From: Roseibium hamelinense
GTDB lineage: Bacteria; Pseudomonadota; Alphaproteobacteria; Rhizobiales; Stappiaceae
DNA: 64,000 nucleotides
Direction: 5' to 3'
Assembly (NCBI RefSeq): GCF_007830545.1
Contig: NZ_VLLF01000001.1
Location: 372,001 to 436,000 of the forward strand
Under the pieces are notes generated by a model. That model saw only the letters and a list, made by a program, of their open reading frames with translations. It was not told the DNA's origin and made no database searches. This document shows positions 22,950 to 32,198 of the stretch, one piece after another; the first letter of the stretch is position 1; every line of letters begins with the position of its first letter. The position numbers and the translations under genes are program-made.

Positions 22950-24278
22950 ATGCGCCTGTCCCGATATTTTCTGCCGATCCTCAAGGAAACGCCAAAGGAA
23001 GCCGAAATCGTTTCCCACCGGTTGATGTTGCGCGCCGGAATGGTTCGCCAGCAATCGGCTGGCATATATTCCTGGTTGCCGCTCGGGCTCCGGGTTCTGC
23101 GCAAGATCGAGCGCATTGTCGAGGAAGAGCAGGCGCGTGCCGGTGCGGTTCAGCTTTTGATGCCGACGATCCAGCCGGCTGATCTGTGGCGTGAAAGCGG
23201 GCGTTACGACGCGTACGGCAAAGAAATGCTGCGCATCACCGACCGGCATGAGCGCGACATGCTTTTCGGTCCGACCAACGAGGAAATGATCACCGATATC
23301 TTCCGCTCGTCGGTGCGCTCCTACAAAGACCTTCCGCTGAACCTCTACCACATCCAATGGAAATTCCGGGATGAAGTCCGCCCGCGTTTCGGTGTCATGC
23401 GAGGACGCGAATTCCTGATGAAGGACGCTTATTCCTTTGATATCGACAAGGAAAGCGCACGTCATGCCTATAACCGGATGTTTGTGTCTTATCTGCGCAC
23501 GTTCGAGCGGATGGGGCTGCAGGCAATCCCGATGAAAGCCGATACCGGACCGATTGGCGGCGACATGAGCCACGAATTCATCATTCTGGCTTCTACCGGC
23601 GAAAGCGAGGTGTTTTTGGACAAGGCACTGCTCGATCTCGACACCCCGGCGGCCGACACCGACTTTTTCGCGGATCTGTCTCCGATCGTGGAGGCTTGGA
23701 CAACACCTTATGCGGCAACCGATGAAATGCACGATGAGACCGCGTTCGGTGCGATTGCCGAAGACCGCCGGGTTTCGGCACGCGGCATCGAAGTTGGCCA
23801 CATCTTCTATTTTGGTACGAAATATTCCGATGCAATGAATGCCAAGGTGGCAACCTCCGAAGGCACCGAAGTGCCGGTCCACATGGGATCTTATGGCATT
23901 GGCGTGTCCCGCCTTCTCGGTGCCCTGATTGAGGCCCATCATGACGACGATGGCATTATCTGGCCGGCATCCGTTGCTCCGTTCCATGTCGGGTTGGTCA
24001 ACCTGAAGGCGGGCGATGCGCTGACCGATGGTGCGTGTGAGGATCTTTATGCCAAGCTCGAGGCCGCTGGTATCGAAGTGCTTTACGATGATACCGACGG
24101 CCGGGCCGGCGCGAAATTTGCCACAATGGATCTGATCGGGCTTCCGTTCCAGGTTGTTGGCGGGCCGCGCGGGCTCAAGGACGGTTTGTTCGAGGTTAAG
24201 GACCGGGCAACGGGGGAAAAGGAAATGCTGTCCCCAGAAGCGACCTTGAACAAGCTGGTGGCGGCATTGACGGCGTAA
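22950..24278 (+). CDS. proS: Prolyl-tRNA synthetase (short alphaproteobacterial type)
   Basis: Class II aminoacyl-tRNA synthetase that charges tRNA-Pro. The 442-residue product has class II motif 1 in the region [20 protein letters not shown], motif 2 with [21 protein letters not shown] and motif 3 in [16 protein letters not shown]. It lacks the roughly 180-residue editing insertion between motifs 2 and 3 found in E. coli-type ProS, as is usual for alphaproteobacteria. The C-terminal anticodon-binding domain ends [10 protein letters not shown]. Confidence 0.96.
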   Translation: MRLSRYFLPILKETPKEAEIVSHRLMLRAGMVRQQSAGIYSWLPLGLRVLRKIERIVEEEQARAGAVQLLMPTIQPADLWRESGRYDAYGKEMLRITDRHERDMLFGPTNEEMITDIFRSSVRSYKDLPLNLYHIQWKFRDEVRPRFGVMRGREFLMKDAYSFDIDKESARHAYNRMFVSYLRTFERMGLQAIPMKADTGPIGGDMSHEFIILASTGESEVFLDKALLDLDTPAADTDFFADLSPIVEAWTTPYAATDEMHDETAFGAIAEDRRVSARGIEVGHIFYFGTKYSDAMNAKVATSEGTEVPVHMGSYGIGVSRLLGALIEAHHDDDGIIWPASVAPFHVGLVNLKAGDALTDGACEDLYAKLEAAGIEVLYDDTDGRAGAKFATMDLIGLPFQVVGGPRGLKDGLFEVKDRATGEKEMLSPEATLNKLVAALTA

Positions 24279-24350
24279 GCTGGCTCGCCGATCCTCTCAA
24301 GAGGGATTCGCGCTCCGGGGGCGGCGCTTTGAAGCGGATGGGACATCAAC

Positions 24351-25649
24351 GTGTCGAACACAGTCGAAGCTGACGACCAACAGGCCGGGGGGCCGCCAAC
24401 GCGCCCGTTTGCCCCTTTTGAATGGATGATCGCGGGACGTTACCTGCGCTCCCGGCGACGCGAGACCTTCATCTCGGTGATTGCCGGGTTCTCTTTCGCC
24501 GGGATCATGCTGGGTGTGGCCACCTTGATCATCGTTATGGCGGTAATGAATGGTTTCCGGTCAGAGCTGCTGGGAAAGATCCTTGGCATCAACGGTCACA
24601 TGCTTGTGCAGCCGGTCGATACCGCATTGACGGATTATGACGCCGTTGCGGTCCGGCTGGAGGGGGTGCCGGATGTGGTCAGTGCAATTCCCTTTGTGGA
24701 AGGGCAGGCCCTCGTTTCCGGGCCGGCCGGAAGCCTTGGCGCGCTGGTGCGCGGTGTGCACGAAAGCGATTTGCGCCGCGTTCCACTTATTTCCGGCAAT
24801 GTGCGCAACGGCACGCTCGACGGTTTTGACGAGGGGGAGGGGATTGCCGTAGGTTCGCGAATGGCGCAGCAACTCGGCGTGACGGTGGGCGACAGCATCA
24901 CCATCGTGTCCCCGAACGGCAATGTGACGCCCATGGGGGTGACGCCCCGGGTCAAGGCCTATCCGATCTCGGCGATATTCGAGATCGGGATGAGCGAATA
25001 TGACAGCACGTTCGTCTTCATGCCGCTGACGGAGGCTCAGGGCTACTTCAACATGGACGGCCGCGCGACCGGGATCGAGATATATGTCGTCGATCCGGAC
25101 AAGGTTGGCCTTATGAAATCAGCCATCGAAGAGGGAGCTGGCCGCCCGGCCTTCATCACCGATTGGCGGCAGCGCAACACAACCTTCTTTTCCGCCCTTG
25201 AAGTGGAGCGGAACGTGATGTTCATCATCTTGACGCTGATCGTCCTGGTGGCCGCACTCAACATCATTTCCGGGCTGATCATGCTGGTGAAGGACAAAGG
25301 CCGCGATATCGCGATCCTGCGCACCATGGGCGCAACCCGCGGAGCGGTCATGCGTATCTTCCTGATCACCGGTGCGAGCATCGGCTGTGTCGGCACCATC
25401 GCAGGCTTTTTGCTCGGGCTTGTTGTGTGTTTGAACATTGAAAGCATCCGCCAGTTCATTTCGTGGCTGACGTCGACCCAGCTGTTTGACCCCACGCTGT
25501 ACTTTCTGTCCAAGCTGCCGGCCGACATCGACAGCGGCGAAACCGTGATGGTGCTTGTCATGGCGCTGGTGCTGTCCCTTCTGGCGACGCTTTATCCGGC
25601 CTGGCGGGCCGCCCGGCTCGATCCCGTCGAAGCCTTGAGATACGAATAG
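24351..25649 (+). CDS. lolC: Lipoprotein-releasing ABC transporter permease (LolC/LolE family)
   Basis: Inner-membrane permease that, with LolD, extracts outer-membrane lipoproteins and passes them to LolA. The 432-residue product has a cytosolic N-terminus, a first helix ([20 protein letters not shown]), a long MacB-like periplasmic domain (about residues 70-290) and three C-terminal helices of the FtsX family. The final [14 protein letters not shown] is the classic FtsX/LolC tail. The start is GTG. Only one permease gene is present, so it may form a homodimer (LolF-like). It is directly followed by lolD. Confidence 0.93.
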   Translation: MSNTVEADDQQAGGPPTRPFAPFEWMIAGRYLRSRRRETFISVIAGFSFAGIMLGVATLIIVMAVMNGFRSELLGKILGINGHMLVQPVDTALTDYDAVAVRLEGVPDVVSAIPFVEGQALVSGPAGSLGALVRGVHESDLRRVPLISGNVRNGTLDGFDEGEGIAVGSRMAQQLGVTVGDSITIVSPNGNVTPMGVTPRVKAYPISAIFEIGMSEYDSTFVFMPLTEAQGYFNMDGRATGIEIYVVDPDKVGLMKSAIEEGAGRPAFITDWRQRNTTFFSALEVERNVMFIILTLIVLVAALNIISGLIMLVKDKGRDIAILRTMGATRGAVMRIFLITGASIGCVGTIAGFLLGLVVCLNIESIRQFISWLTSTQLFDPTLYFLSKLPADIDSGETVMVLVMALVLSLLATLYPAWRAARLDPVEALRYE

Positions 25650-25657
25650 GCTCTGCC

Positions 25658-26377
25658 ATGAACCAGCAATCAATGGCCGATGTTACCCAGGCGCCCGCCC
25701 TTGCTTTAAGCGGGATCACCCGCACGTTCAGCGAAGGCGATCAACCGCTCCATATCCTGAACGGTGCCGATTTTACACTGGCCGCAGGCGAAATGGTCGC
25801 GTTGGTCGCCCCGTCCGGCACCGGGAAATCAACCCTTTTGCACATTGCCGGACTTCTGGAAAAGCCAGACAGCGGGGATGTGTTTATCGGCGGGCGCAAT
25901 TGTTCGGATTTGAACGATGAAGCGCGCACGGAAATCCGGCGCAACGACATAGGCTTTGTCTATCAGTTTCACCATCTCTTGCCGGAATTCACTGCGCTGG
26001 AAAACATCATGATGCCGCAGATGATTGCCGGCCTGGCGCGCAAGGTTGCCGCCGAGCGCGCGCAAGAGCTGCTCGACTACATGCGCATGGGCGCAAGGGC
26101 CAAGCACCGGCCGTCCGAACTCTCCGGCGGTGAGCAGCAGCGGGTCGCGGTTGCCCGGGCCGTTGCCAATGCACCCCGGGTGCTTCTGCTGGACGAGCCG
26201 ACGGGGAACCTGGACCCCGTGACCGCGAATTATGTCTTTGATGCTCTTTCCGCTCTGGTACGGGCATCCCGCGTTGCCACGCTTTTTGCCACGCACAATC
26301 TTGAACTCGCGGCGCGGATGGACCGGGCCATCACCCTTCAGGACGGCAAGATCGCACCTTTCAAACCACAGGGCTGA
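25658..26377 (+). CDS. lolD: Lipoprotein-releasing system ATP-binding protein LolD
   Basis: Cytosolic ATPase of the Lol lipoprotein exporter, 239 residues. It shows Walker [10 protein letters not shown], the Q-loop region [17 protein letters not shown], the ABC signature [14 protein letters not shown], Walker [13 protein letters not shown] and the switch His in FATHNLELA. It starts 8 bases after the permease gene. Confidence 0.96.
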   Translation: MNQQSMADVTQAPALALSGITRTFSEGDQPLHILNGADFTLAAGEMVALVAPSGTGKSTLLHIAGLLEKPDSGDVFIGGRNCSDLNDEARTEIRRNDIGFVYQFHHLLPEFTALENIMMPQMIAGLARKVAAERAQELLDYMRMGARAKHRPSELSGGEQQRVAVARAVANAPRVLLLDEPTGNLDPVTANYVFDALSALVRASRVATLFATHNLELAARMDRAITLQDGKIAPFKPQG

Positions 26378-26470
26378 CGCTGCACACACAGCCGTTGCCA
26401 CGCGTGAGACCCTTTGAACAGGTCGCCAGCGAGGATCCGGGCCAGCCGTTGCCGATTGTCGATCTCATGA

Positions 26471-26485
26471 GAACAAAATAAAAAC
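26471..26485 (+). promoter_or_regulatory. Imperfect LexA (SOS) operator, distal
   Basis: GAAC-N7-AAAC (GAACAAAATAAAAAC). It differs from the operator before lexA (GAACACAATAAGAAC in the same orientation) at two positions, one of them in a core half-site. It may be a secondary site for cooperative binding. Confidence 0.4.
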
Positions 26486-26538
26486 AAGCACTTGATTACT
26501 GTTTGAAGCGATCCCGCTTCGATAGGAACAAAAAGTGC

Positions 26539-26567
26539 TTGCAAAGAGAACAAAAAGAAAACATAAT
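26539..26567 (+). promoter_or_regulatory. Promoter with embedded LexA-like operator
   Basis: TTGCAA (26539-26544), a 17-base spacer and CATAAT (26562-26567). A second GAAC-N7-AAAC (26548-26562) fills the spacer, exactly where a repressor would block polymerase. The alphaproteobacterial LexA consensus is GTTC-N7-GTTC, read here as GAAC-N7-GAAC, so one core base differs. Transcription would start near 26574, about 30 bases before the small ORF at 26606. Confidence 0.55.
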
Positions 26568-26605
26568 TTTCCCATGATGTTGATAACGCTACGTCGGAGG
26601 GGATA

Positions 26606-26704
26606 ATGCTTCATTTTGCACGGGATTTTGCGGCCCTTGGCTCCCTGGTGTGCTTTGGTGCGACCATCGCCGTTTGGGGCGATGTTCTGCTTCACATTCA
26701 ATAG
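26606..26704 (+). CDS. Putative SOS-controlled 32-residue membrane peptide
   Basis: A short ORF with a strong ribosome binding site (GGAGGGG, 3 bases before the ATG at its near edge). The peptide starts MLHFARDFAALGSL, has one hydrophobic helix of about 20 residues (roughly 8-30) and ends DVLLHIQ. It lies directly behind the promoter with an embedded LexA-like operator and 188 bases before dnaE. Size, single helix and SOS-like control match the SidA class of division inhibitors known from Caulobacter. I cannot show sequence homology, so the function is inferred from these features only. Confidence 0.55.
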   Translation: MLHFARDFAALGSLVCFGATIAVWGDVLLHIQ

Positions 26705-26892
26705 AATTGACGCCGCCTGTTGAGCTGCGGCCGGGTTCGTGCCGCAGTCTGGGCAGAGTGTTTGGAGCCAAGCTTTGATCACGGGGGCGTTTTGACCCTG
26801 TTGAAGCTGGGGGAAACGTCCGTCTCCTCTCGACATGCTTGGATTGAACCGGTTGACTTGTCCGCGACTCAAACAGCGATGACGGGCAACAA

Positions 26893-29800
26893 ATGGACGC
26901 GCCAGCGATCGACCGGGCAGCGATAAGTCTCAATGCGGGCGAAGGCAGCGTTGCCTTCACAACAGCGCCCGGCTTTGTTCACCTGCGTGTGCATTCTGCG
27001 CTATCGCTCCTGGAAGGCGCTTTGCCGATCAAAAAGCTTCTTGATCTGGCCAAGGAGGACGATCAGCCGGCCCTTGCCATCGCCGACACGGGTAACCTGT
27101 TCGGCGCGCAGGAGTTTTCCGCCAAGGCATGGGCGGCAGGGATTCAGCCGATCACAGGCTGCCAGCTTTCGATTGCTTTTGATGACGGTGTCGACAGCCG
27201 CCGATCGGGAGATGGGCTGTCTGACGTGGTGCTGCTTGCCATGAACGAGACCGGCTACGAGAACCTGATGGAATTGTCGTCCCGGGCGTTTCTGGACACC
27301 GAAACCGGCTTGCGGCCGCATGTCAGCATTGACTATTTATGTGAGAAAGCCGGCGGCATAATTCTCCTGACCGGCGGCAGTCTGGGGCCGGTCGGCCTTG
27401 CCCTGTTGTCGCAACAAAAACACAAGGCGCGCGAAAGACTGGAGCGCCTGGCCAGGGCGTTTCCCGGCCGGTGTTACGTCGAAATTCAGCGCCATGGGAT
27501 GGAAGAGGAACGCCGCACGGAGGCGGCGATGCTCGACCTTGCCTATGATCTCGGCTTGCCCATTGTTGCCACCAATGAGGCATTTTTCCCCAAACGCGAA
27601 GACTATGAGGCTCATGATGCGCTGATCTGCATCGCCGAGGGCCGCGTGATCATCGAGGACGACCGCCGGCGCTTGACGGCGGAACACCATTTCAAGTCCC
27701 GCGCGGAAATGGTCGAGCTTTTCTCCGATCTTCCCGAGGCGCTGGAGTCTACCCTCGAGATTGCGCAGCGCTGCTCGTTCCGCCCACTGAAGCGGGCGCC
27801 GATCCTGCCGCGTTTTGCCGGTGCAGATGCGGATCCGGAGGAAGCCGAGCGGGCCGAGGCAGGCGAACTCAAGCGCCAGGCGCGAGAAGGCTTGCAGGCC
27901 CGGCTCGACAAACATGGCCTGGCGCCTGGTCTGGAAGAAAAGGACTATTGGGACCGGCTGGACTATGAAACCGGCATCATCGAACGGATGAAGTTCCCCG
28001 GTTACTTTTTGATCGTTGCTGACTTCATCAAATGGGCAAAGGCACAGGACATTCCGGTCGGCCCCGGCCGCGGATCCGGTGCAGGGTCACTGGTTGCCTG
28101 GTCGCTGACGATCACCGATCTGGACCCGATGCGGTTCTCATTGCTGTTTGAGCGGTTCTTGAACCCCGAACGTGTCTCAATGCCTGATTTCGACATCGAT
28201 TTCTGCCAGACACGGCGCGAGGAGGTCATCCGCTATGTTCAGGAAAAATACGGCCGTCAGCAGGTCGCGCAGATTATCACATTCGGGTCGCTTCAGGCGC
28301 GCGCGGTGCTGCGTGATGTCGGCCGTGTTCTGCAAATGCCCTATGGCCAGGTCGACCGGCTGTGCAAATTGGTGCCGGCCAACCCGGCCAATCCGGTTAC
28401 GCTCGGCCAGGCGATTGAGGACGAGCCGCGGCTGCGCGAAGCCGCGCGCGAAGAGGAGATCGTCGAAAAGCTGCTGAATATGGCGCAAAAGCTGGAAGGG
28501 CTTTACCGGCATGCGTCCACCCATGCGGCGGGCGTCGTGATTGGTGACCGGCCGCTGGAACAGCTGGTGCCGCTGTACCGCGACCCGCGGTCGGACATGC
28601 CGGTTGCGCAGTTCAACATGAAGATGGTGGAGGATGCGGGTCTGGTGAAGTTCGACTTCCTCGGCCTGAAAACCCTGACCGTCATCGACACAGCAGTGGC
28701 GCTCATCGCCCGGCGCGGCGTTGAAGTGGATGTCGAGAACCTGCCGATCGACGATGAAGTGACTTACAAGCTTCTGGCCAAGGGCGAGACGTTTGGCGTG
28801 TTCCAGCTGGAAAGTCAGGGCATGCGCCGGGCGATCGCGGGCATGAAGCCGGACCGGTTTGAGGACATCATCGCACTGGTTGCACTCTACCGGCCCGGGC
28901 CGATGGAAAACATCCCGGTCTATAACGCGGTCAAGCATGGTGAACAGGAACCCAATTTCCTGCATCCGTTGCTTGAGCCGATCCTGAAAGAGACGAATGG
29001 CATCATTGTCTATCAGGAGCAGGTGATGCAGATCGCGCAGGTCCTGTCCGGCTATTCGCTTGGCGAAGCGGATCTGTTGCGCCGTGCGATGGGCAAAAAG
29101 ATCGCCGCCGAAATGGAAGTTCAGCGCGCGCGTTTTGTCGATGGCGCGGTCGAGCAGGGCGTCAACAAGGGGCAGGCGGGCACGATCTTCGACCTTGTGG
29201 CCAAATTCGCCAATTACGGCTTCAACAAGTCCCACGCCGCCGCCTACGCTCTGGTGTCCTATCACACGGCCTGGCTGAAGGCGAACCATCCGGTCGAGTT
29301 CATGGCGGCATCCATGACGCTTGATCTGGGCAACACCGACAAGCTCGGCGACTTCCGCCAGGAAGCACGTCGCATGGGCATTGAGATCGTGCCGCCGTCC
29401 ATCAACAACGGTCAGGTTCATTTCGATGTTGCCGACGGCAAGATCCTCTATGCCATGGGCGCGATCAAGGGCGTCGGGGAGCAGGCGGTCGAGCACATCG
29501 TTGAAGTGCGCGGTGATCGGCCGTTTAAGGATTTGGGGGATTTTGCCCGCCGGATCTCGCCGAAATTCCTGAACAAGCGAACGCTGGAAAACCTGGTTGC
29601 GGCAGGGGCTTTTGACGAGCTGGAGCCCAATCGGGCCCGGGTTCTGGAAGGCCTCGACCGGATTATGGGCCTGGCACAGCGGACCCAGGAAAACGCCGCC
29701 ATCGGCCAGAATGACATGTTTAGTGGCGGCGGCGAGGAGCCCCTGCAGCTTCCTGACGTCCAGCCCTGGAGCGCTGAGGAAAAGCTCAACCGGGAACATG

Positions 29801-30393
29801 CCGCCATCGGTTTTTATCTGTCGGCCCATCCGCTGGACCAATACAACGGTGTTTTGGAGAAAATGCGCGTTCAGCCCTGGTCCAAATTTGCCGAGGCGGT
29901 GAAAAAGGGAGCCTCCGCCGGACGGCTGGCAGGGACTGTCATTTCCAAACAGGAGCGCAAGACGAAGACCGGGAACAGGATGGGCATCGTGCGCCTGTCC
30001 GATGCGACCGGGCAGTTCGAAGGACTGCTCTTCAAGGAAAAACTAGAACAATTCCGCGATGTGCTGGAGCCCGGCCGCTCGGTCATGCTGCTCGTGGGAG
30101 CCGACATGCGCGATGACGAGCCTTCGATTCGCATCGAACAGGTGGACCCGCTCGAAACGGTTCTGTCCCGGGTTCAAAAAAGCATGCGTGTGTTCCTGCG
30201 TGATGAGCGGCCGATTGCCAGCTTGTCACGCCACTTGAAGATACGCGGTGAAGGTGATGTTACCATTGTGGTTTTGCTGGACGAAGGTGCGCGCGAGGTT
30301 GAGGTGAAACTGCCCGGGCGGTTCCGCTTGTCGCCCGAAATCGCGAGTGCTCTCAAGGCTGTGCCCGGTGTAACTGACGTGCAGATGGCCTGA
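26893..30393 (+). CDS. dnaE: DNA polymerase III subunit alpha
   Basis: Replicative polymerase catalytic subunit, 1166 residues. The N-terminal PHP domain starts at about residue 25 (FVHLRVHSALSLLEGALPIKKL). The polymerase core holds the catalytic aspartates D432 and D434 in MPDFDIDFC, the fingers region GPGRGSGAGSLVAW and the motif KFANYGFNKSHAAAYALVSYHTAWLK. A helix-hairpin-helix region (MGAIKGVGEQAVEHI) and a C-terminal OB fold (SAGRLAGTVISKQERKTKTG) follow. Length and N-terminus fit DnaE1, not the ImuB-associated error-prone DnaE2. No imuA/imuB is adjacent. Confidence 0.96.
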   Translation: MDAPAIDRAAISLNAGEGSVAFTTAPGFVHLRVHSALSLLEGALPIKKLLDLAKEDDQPALAIADTGNLFGAQEFSAKAWAAGIQPITGCQLSIAFDDGVDSRRSGDGLSDVVLLAMNETGYENLMELSSRAFLDTETGLRPHVSIDYLCEKAGGIILLTGGSLGPVGLALLSQQKHKARERLERLARAFPGRCYVEIQRHGMEEERRTEAAMLDLAYDLGLPIVATNEAFFPKREDYEAHDALICIAEGRVIIEDDRRRLTAEHHFKSRAEMVELFSDLPEALESTLEIAQRCSFRPLKRAPILPRFAGADADPEEAERAEAGELKRQAREGLQARLDKHGLAPGLEEKDYWDRLDYETGIIERMKFPGYFLIVADFIKWAKAQDIPVGPGRGSGAGSLVAWSLTITDLDPMRFSLLFERFLNPERVSMPDFDIDFCQTRREEVIRYVQEKYGRQQVAQIITFGSLQARAVLRDVGRVLQMPYGQVDRLCKLVPANPANPVTLGQAIEDEPRLREAAREEEIVEKLLNMAQKLEGLYRHASTHAAGVVIGDRPLEQLVPLYRDPRSDMPVAQFNMKMVEDAGLVKFDFLGLKTLTVIDTAVALIARRGVEVDVENLPIDDEVTYKLLAKGETFGVFQLESQGMRRAIAGMKPDRFEDIIALVALYRPGPMENIPVYNAVKHGEQEPNFLHPLLEPILKETNGIIVYQEQVMQIAQVLSGYSLGEADLLRRAMGKKIAAEMEVQRARFVDGAVEQGVNKGQAGTIFDLVAKFANYGFNKSHAAAYALVSYHTAWLKANHPVEFMAASMTLDLGNTDKLGDFRQEARRMGIEIVPPSINNGQVHFDVADGKILYAMGAIKGVGEQAVEHIVEVRGDRPFKDLGDFARRISPKFLNKRTLENLVAAGAFDELEPNRARVLEGLDRIMGLAQRTQENAAIGQNDMFSGGGEEPLQLPDVQPWSAEEKLNREHAAIGFYLSAHPLDQYNGVLEKMRVQPWSKFAEAVKKGASAGRLAGTVISKQERKTKTGNRMGIVRLSDATGQFEGLLFKEKLEQFRDVLEPGRSVMLLVGADMRDDEPSIRIEQVDPLETVLSRVQKSMRVFLRDERPIASLSRHLKIRGEGDVTIVVLLDEGAREVEVKLPGRFRLSPEIASALKAVPGVTDVQMA

Positions 30394-30506
30394 CCGAACA
30401 GCTCGCGAAGAGTTCAGAACCGGACAGCCGTTTGCCGCTTCCGTTTCAAACGGTGGTGCCGTATCCTGTGGAATGTTGGTGTCGCGCGAACCCGGGAGAT
30501 CAGACC

Positions 30507-30956
30507 ATGTCCCGTTTGTCAGGAATTGTTGTCAGTGTCAGCGTTCTCGCGGCAAGCCTTGCTTTTGACGCCCGGCAGGATGCGCAGGCCAGCTCGCTCA
30601 TGACGGCATGCAAGGTCGATATCGACACCCTCTGCAAGGGTGTTAAGGAAGGGCGGGGCCGCGTATCGGCGTGCCTGTTCGCCCATGACACCAAGGTTTC
30701 GGGCACCTGCAAGCCCGAGCTTGCGAAGGTGACCGGCAGCAGCACCTTCAAGAAGATGCTTCCCGCCAGCCTGAACAGTCTTCACGGCAGCGATCAGGCC
30801 GCAGCGCTCCAGCAAACCTGCGGCAATGACATCAAGGCCCAATGCGGCGGGGTCGGAGCTGGCACGGACAAGGTTTTGGCTTGTCTCTACTCCCGCTCCT
30901 CAAGCATCAGCAAGCCTTGCTATGCAAAGGCAAAGGCCTTGATCGAAGGCGAATGA
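30507..30956 (+). CDS. Secreted cysteine-rich repeat protein
   Basis: A 149-residue product starting MSRLSGIVVSVSVLAASLAF, a probable Sec signal peptide cleaved near the ASS after residue 28. The mature part has two Cys-rich repeats: ACKVDIDTLCKGVKEGRGRV-SACL and TCGNDIKAQCGGVGAGTDKV-LACL, each followed by a Cys-containing segment (SGTCKPEL, SKPCYAKA). This pattern resembles the Golgi-apparatus-protein-1-like Cys-rich repeat seen in bacterial periplasmic proteins. GGGAGA before ATG 30507 supports this start rather than the longer frame from 30432. Function is unknown. Confidence 0.75.
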   Translation: MSRLSGIVVSVSVLAASLAFDARQDAQASSLMTACKVDIDTLCKGVKEGRGRVSACLFAHDTKVSGTCKPELAKVTGSSTFKKMLPASLNSLHGSDQAAALQQTCGNDIKAQCGGVGAGTDKVLACLYSRSSSISKPCYAKAKALIEGE

Positions 30957-31069
30957 GGTTCACCCTCCGCCTTGGGGTGATCTTCCAAGGCCACGGAGCG
31001 GGCTGTGGTATCGGGTCCTTCACGGCTGCGCCCGCGCGTTTTTTGCTGCAGAAAAGCGCAGGCCGGACC

Positions 31070-31098
31070 TTGAAATAATATTTCTTCCCAACTATAAG
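31070..31098 (+). promoter_or_regulatory. Predicted promoter of rpsB-tsf
   Basis: TTGAAA, a 17-base spacer, then TATAAG. Initiation near 31105 leaves a leader of about 134 bases before rpsB, long enough for S2-type autoregulation, which I cannot confirm. Confidence 0.6.
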
Positions 31099-31238
31099 GC
31101 GCGCATTCCACACGCAAGGAGCGGATACCGAGCTTATCGGATGTCCATCCGGTGACCGGAGTGCGGCGGTACATGCGCCAACCTTTGGTCCAAAACTCCT
31201 TGCGGAGGTAAAACCGGAAAATCAGGAGGTACAGGGCC

Positions 31239-32045
31239 ATGGCTTTGCCCGACTTTAACATGCGTCAGCTGCTCGAAGCTGGCGTGCACTTCGGCCACCA
31301 GAAGCACCGCTGGAACCCGCGCATGGGCCAGTACATCTTCGGTGTCCGCAACGACGTTCACATCATCGATCTCGCGCAGACCGTGCCGCTGCTGCACCAG
31401 GCGCTGAAGGCCGTGTCCGACACAGTTGCTGCCGGTGGCCGCGTTCTGATCGTCGGCACCAAGCGCCAGGCTCAGGAGCCGGTCGCCGATGCTGCGCGCA
31501 ACTCTGCTCAGTACTTCGTTAACGCCCGTTGGCTGGGCGGAATGCTGACCAACTGGAAGACCATCTCCCAGTCGATCCAGCGTTTGCGCAAGCTCGAAGA
31601 AACTCTTGGTTCCGACGCGGCCAACGCGCTGACCAAGAAAGAGCGTCTGTTCATGGACCGTGAGCGCGAAAAGCTTGAGCGGAACCTGGGCGGCATCAAG
31701 GACATGGGCGGTATCCCGGACCTTCTGTTCGTGATCGATACCAACCGCGAAGCAATCGCCATTCAGGAAGCCCGCCGTCTGGGTATCCCGGTTGCAGCGA
31801 TCCTTGATTCGAACTGCAACCCGGATGGAATCACTTACCCGGTCCCGGGCAACGACGACGCCGGCCGCGCTCTGACGCTTTATTGCGATCTGATCCAGCG
31901 CGCTGCGATCGACGGTATTTCCCGTGCACAAGGTGCTTCCGGCATGGATGTCGGTGCTTCTGAAGAAGCTCCGGTTGAAGAGGTCCTCGTGGACGCACCT
32001 GCTGAGGCACCTGCCGAAGCCGATGCGGCTGCGGCACAGGCCTAA
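31239..32045 (+). CDS. rpsB: 30S ribosomal protein S2
   Basis: Small-subunit ribosomal protein needed to bring S1 to the 30S particle. The 268-residue product begins [20 protein letters not shown] and contains [32 protein letters not shown] and [21 protein letters not shown]. The C-terminal 30 residues are acidic and Ala-rich, an extension common in alphaproteobacteria. AGGAGG precedes the ATG by 9 bases. Confidence 0.98.
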   Translation: MALPDFNMRQLLEAGVHFGHQKHRWNPRMGQYIFGVRNDVHIIDLAQTVPLLHQALKAVSDTVAAGGRVLIVGTKRQAQEPVADAARNSAQYFVNARWLGGMLTNWKTISQSIQRLRKLEETLGSDAANALTKKERLFMDREREKLERNLGGIKDMGGIPDLLFVIDTNREAIAIQEARRLGIPVAAILDSNCNPDGITYPVPGNDDAGRALTLYCDLIQRAAIDGISRAQGASGMDVGASEEAPVEEVLVDAPAEAPAEADAAAAQA

Positions 32046-32054
32046 TTTGATAGT

Positions 32055-32128
32055 GTTCCTGGCGTAGGCCCGTTCTGCGTCAGGAACTTGTTGAATTTAC
32101 CCCAGGGGCTGCATTTTGTTGCAGACCC
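32055..32128 (+). promoter_or_regulatory. Two hairpins in the rpsB-tsf gap
   Basis: First stem GTTCCTGGCG (32055-32064) pairs with CGTCAGGAAC (32078-32087). Second stem GGGGCTGCA (32105-32113) pairs with TGCAGACCC (32120-32128). Neither is followed by a long T-run. They may act as an RNA-processing or partial attenuation element that sets the ratio of S2 to EF-Ts. Confidence 0.45.
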
Positions 32129-32198
32129 GTCATAAAGACACCGGAAGCTGTCGGCTAAACCGGGTCATATCTTAAACCCCCCATCCACGAGGCAATCG

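Noticed and set aside
24351..26377. Reading the lolC/lolD pair as a drug-export MacB or an FtsX/FtsE system
   Set aside because: The permease tail [14 protein letters not shown], the permease topology and the proS neighbourhood fit the lipoprotein exporter; FtsX is shorter.
28177..29841. Open frame of about 550 codons on the minus strand inside dnaE
   Set aside because: Antisense shadow of the polymerase core; the composition is unlike a protein and there is no ribosome binding site.
26893..30393. Possibility that dnaE is the error-prone dnaE2 of the imuA-imuB-dnaE2 SOS cassette
   Set aside because: Length 1166, the N-terminal LPIKKLLDLAKED and the C-terminal OB region fit DnaE1, and neither imuA nor imuB is adjacent.
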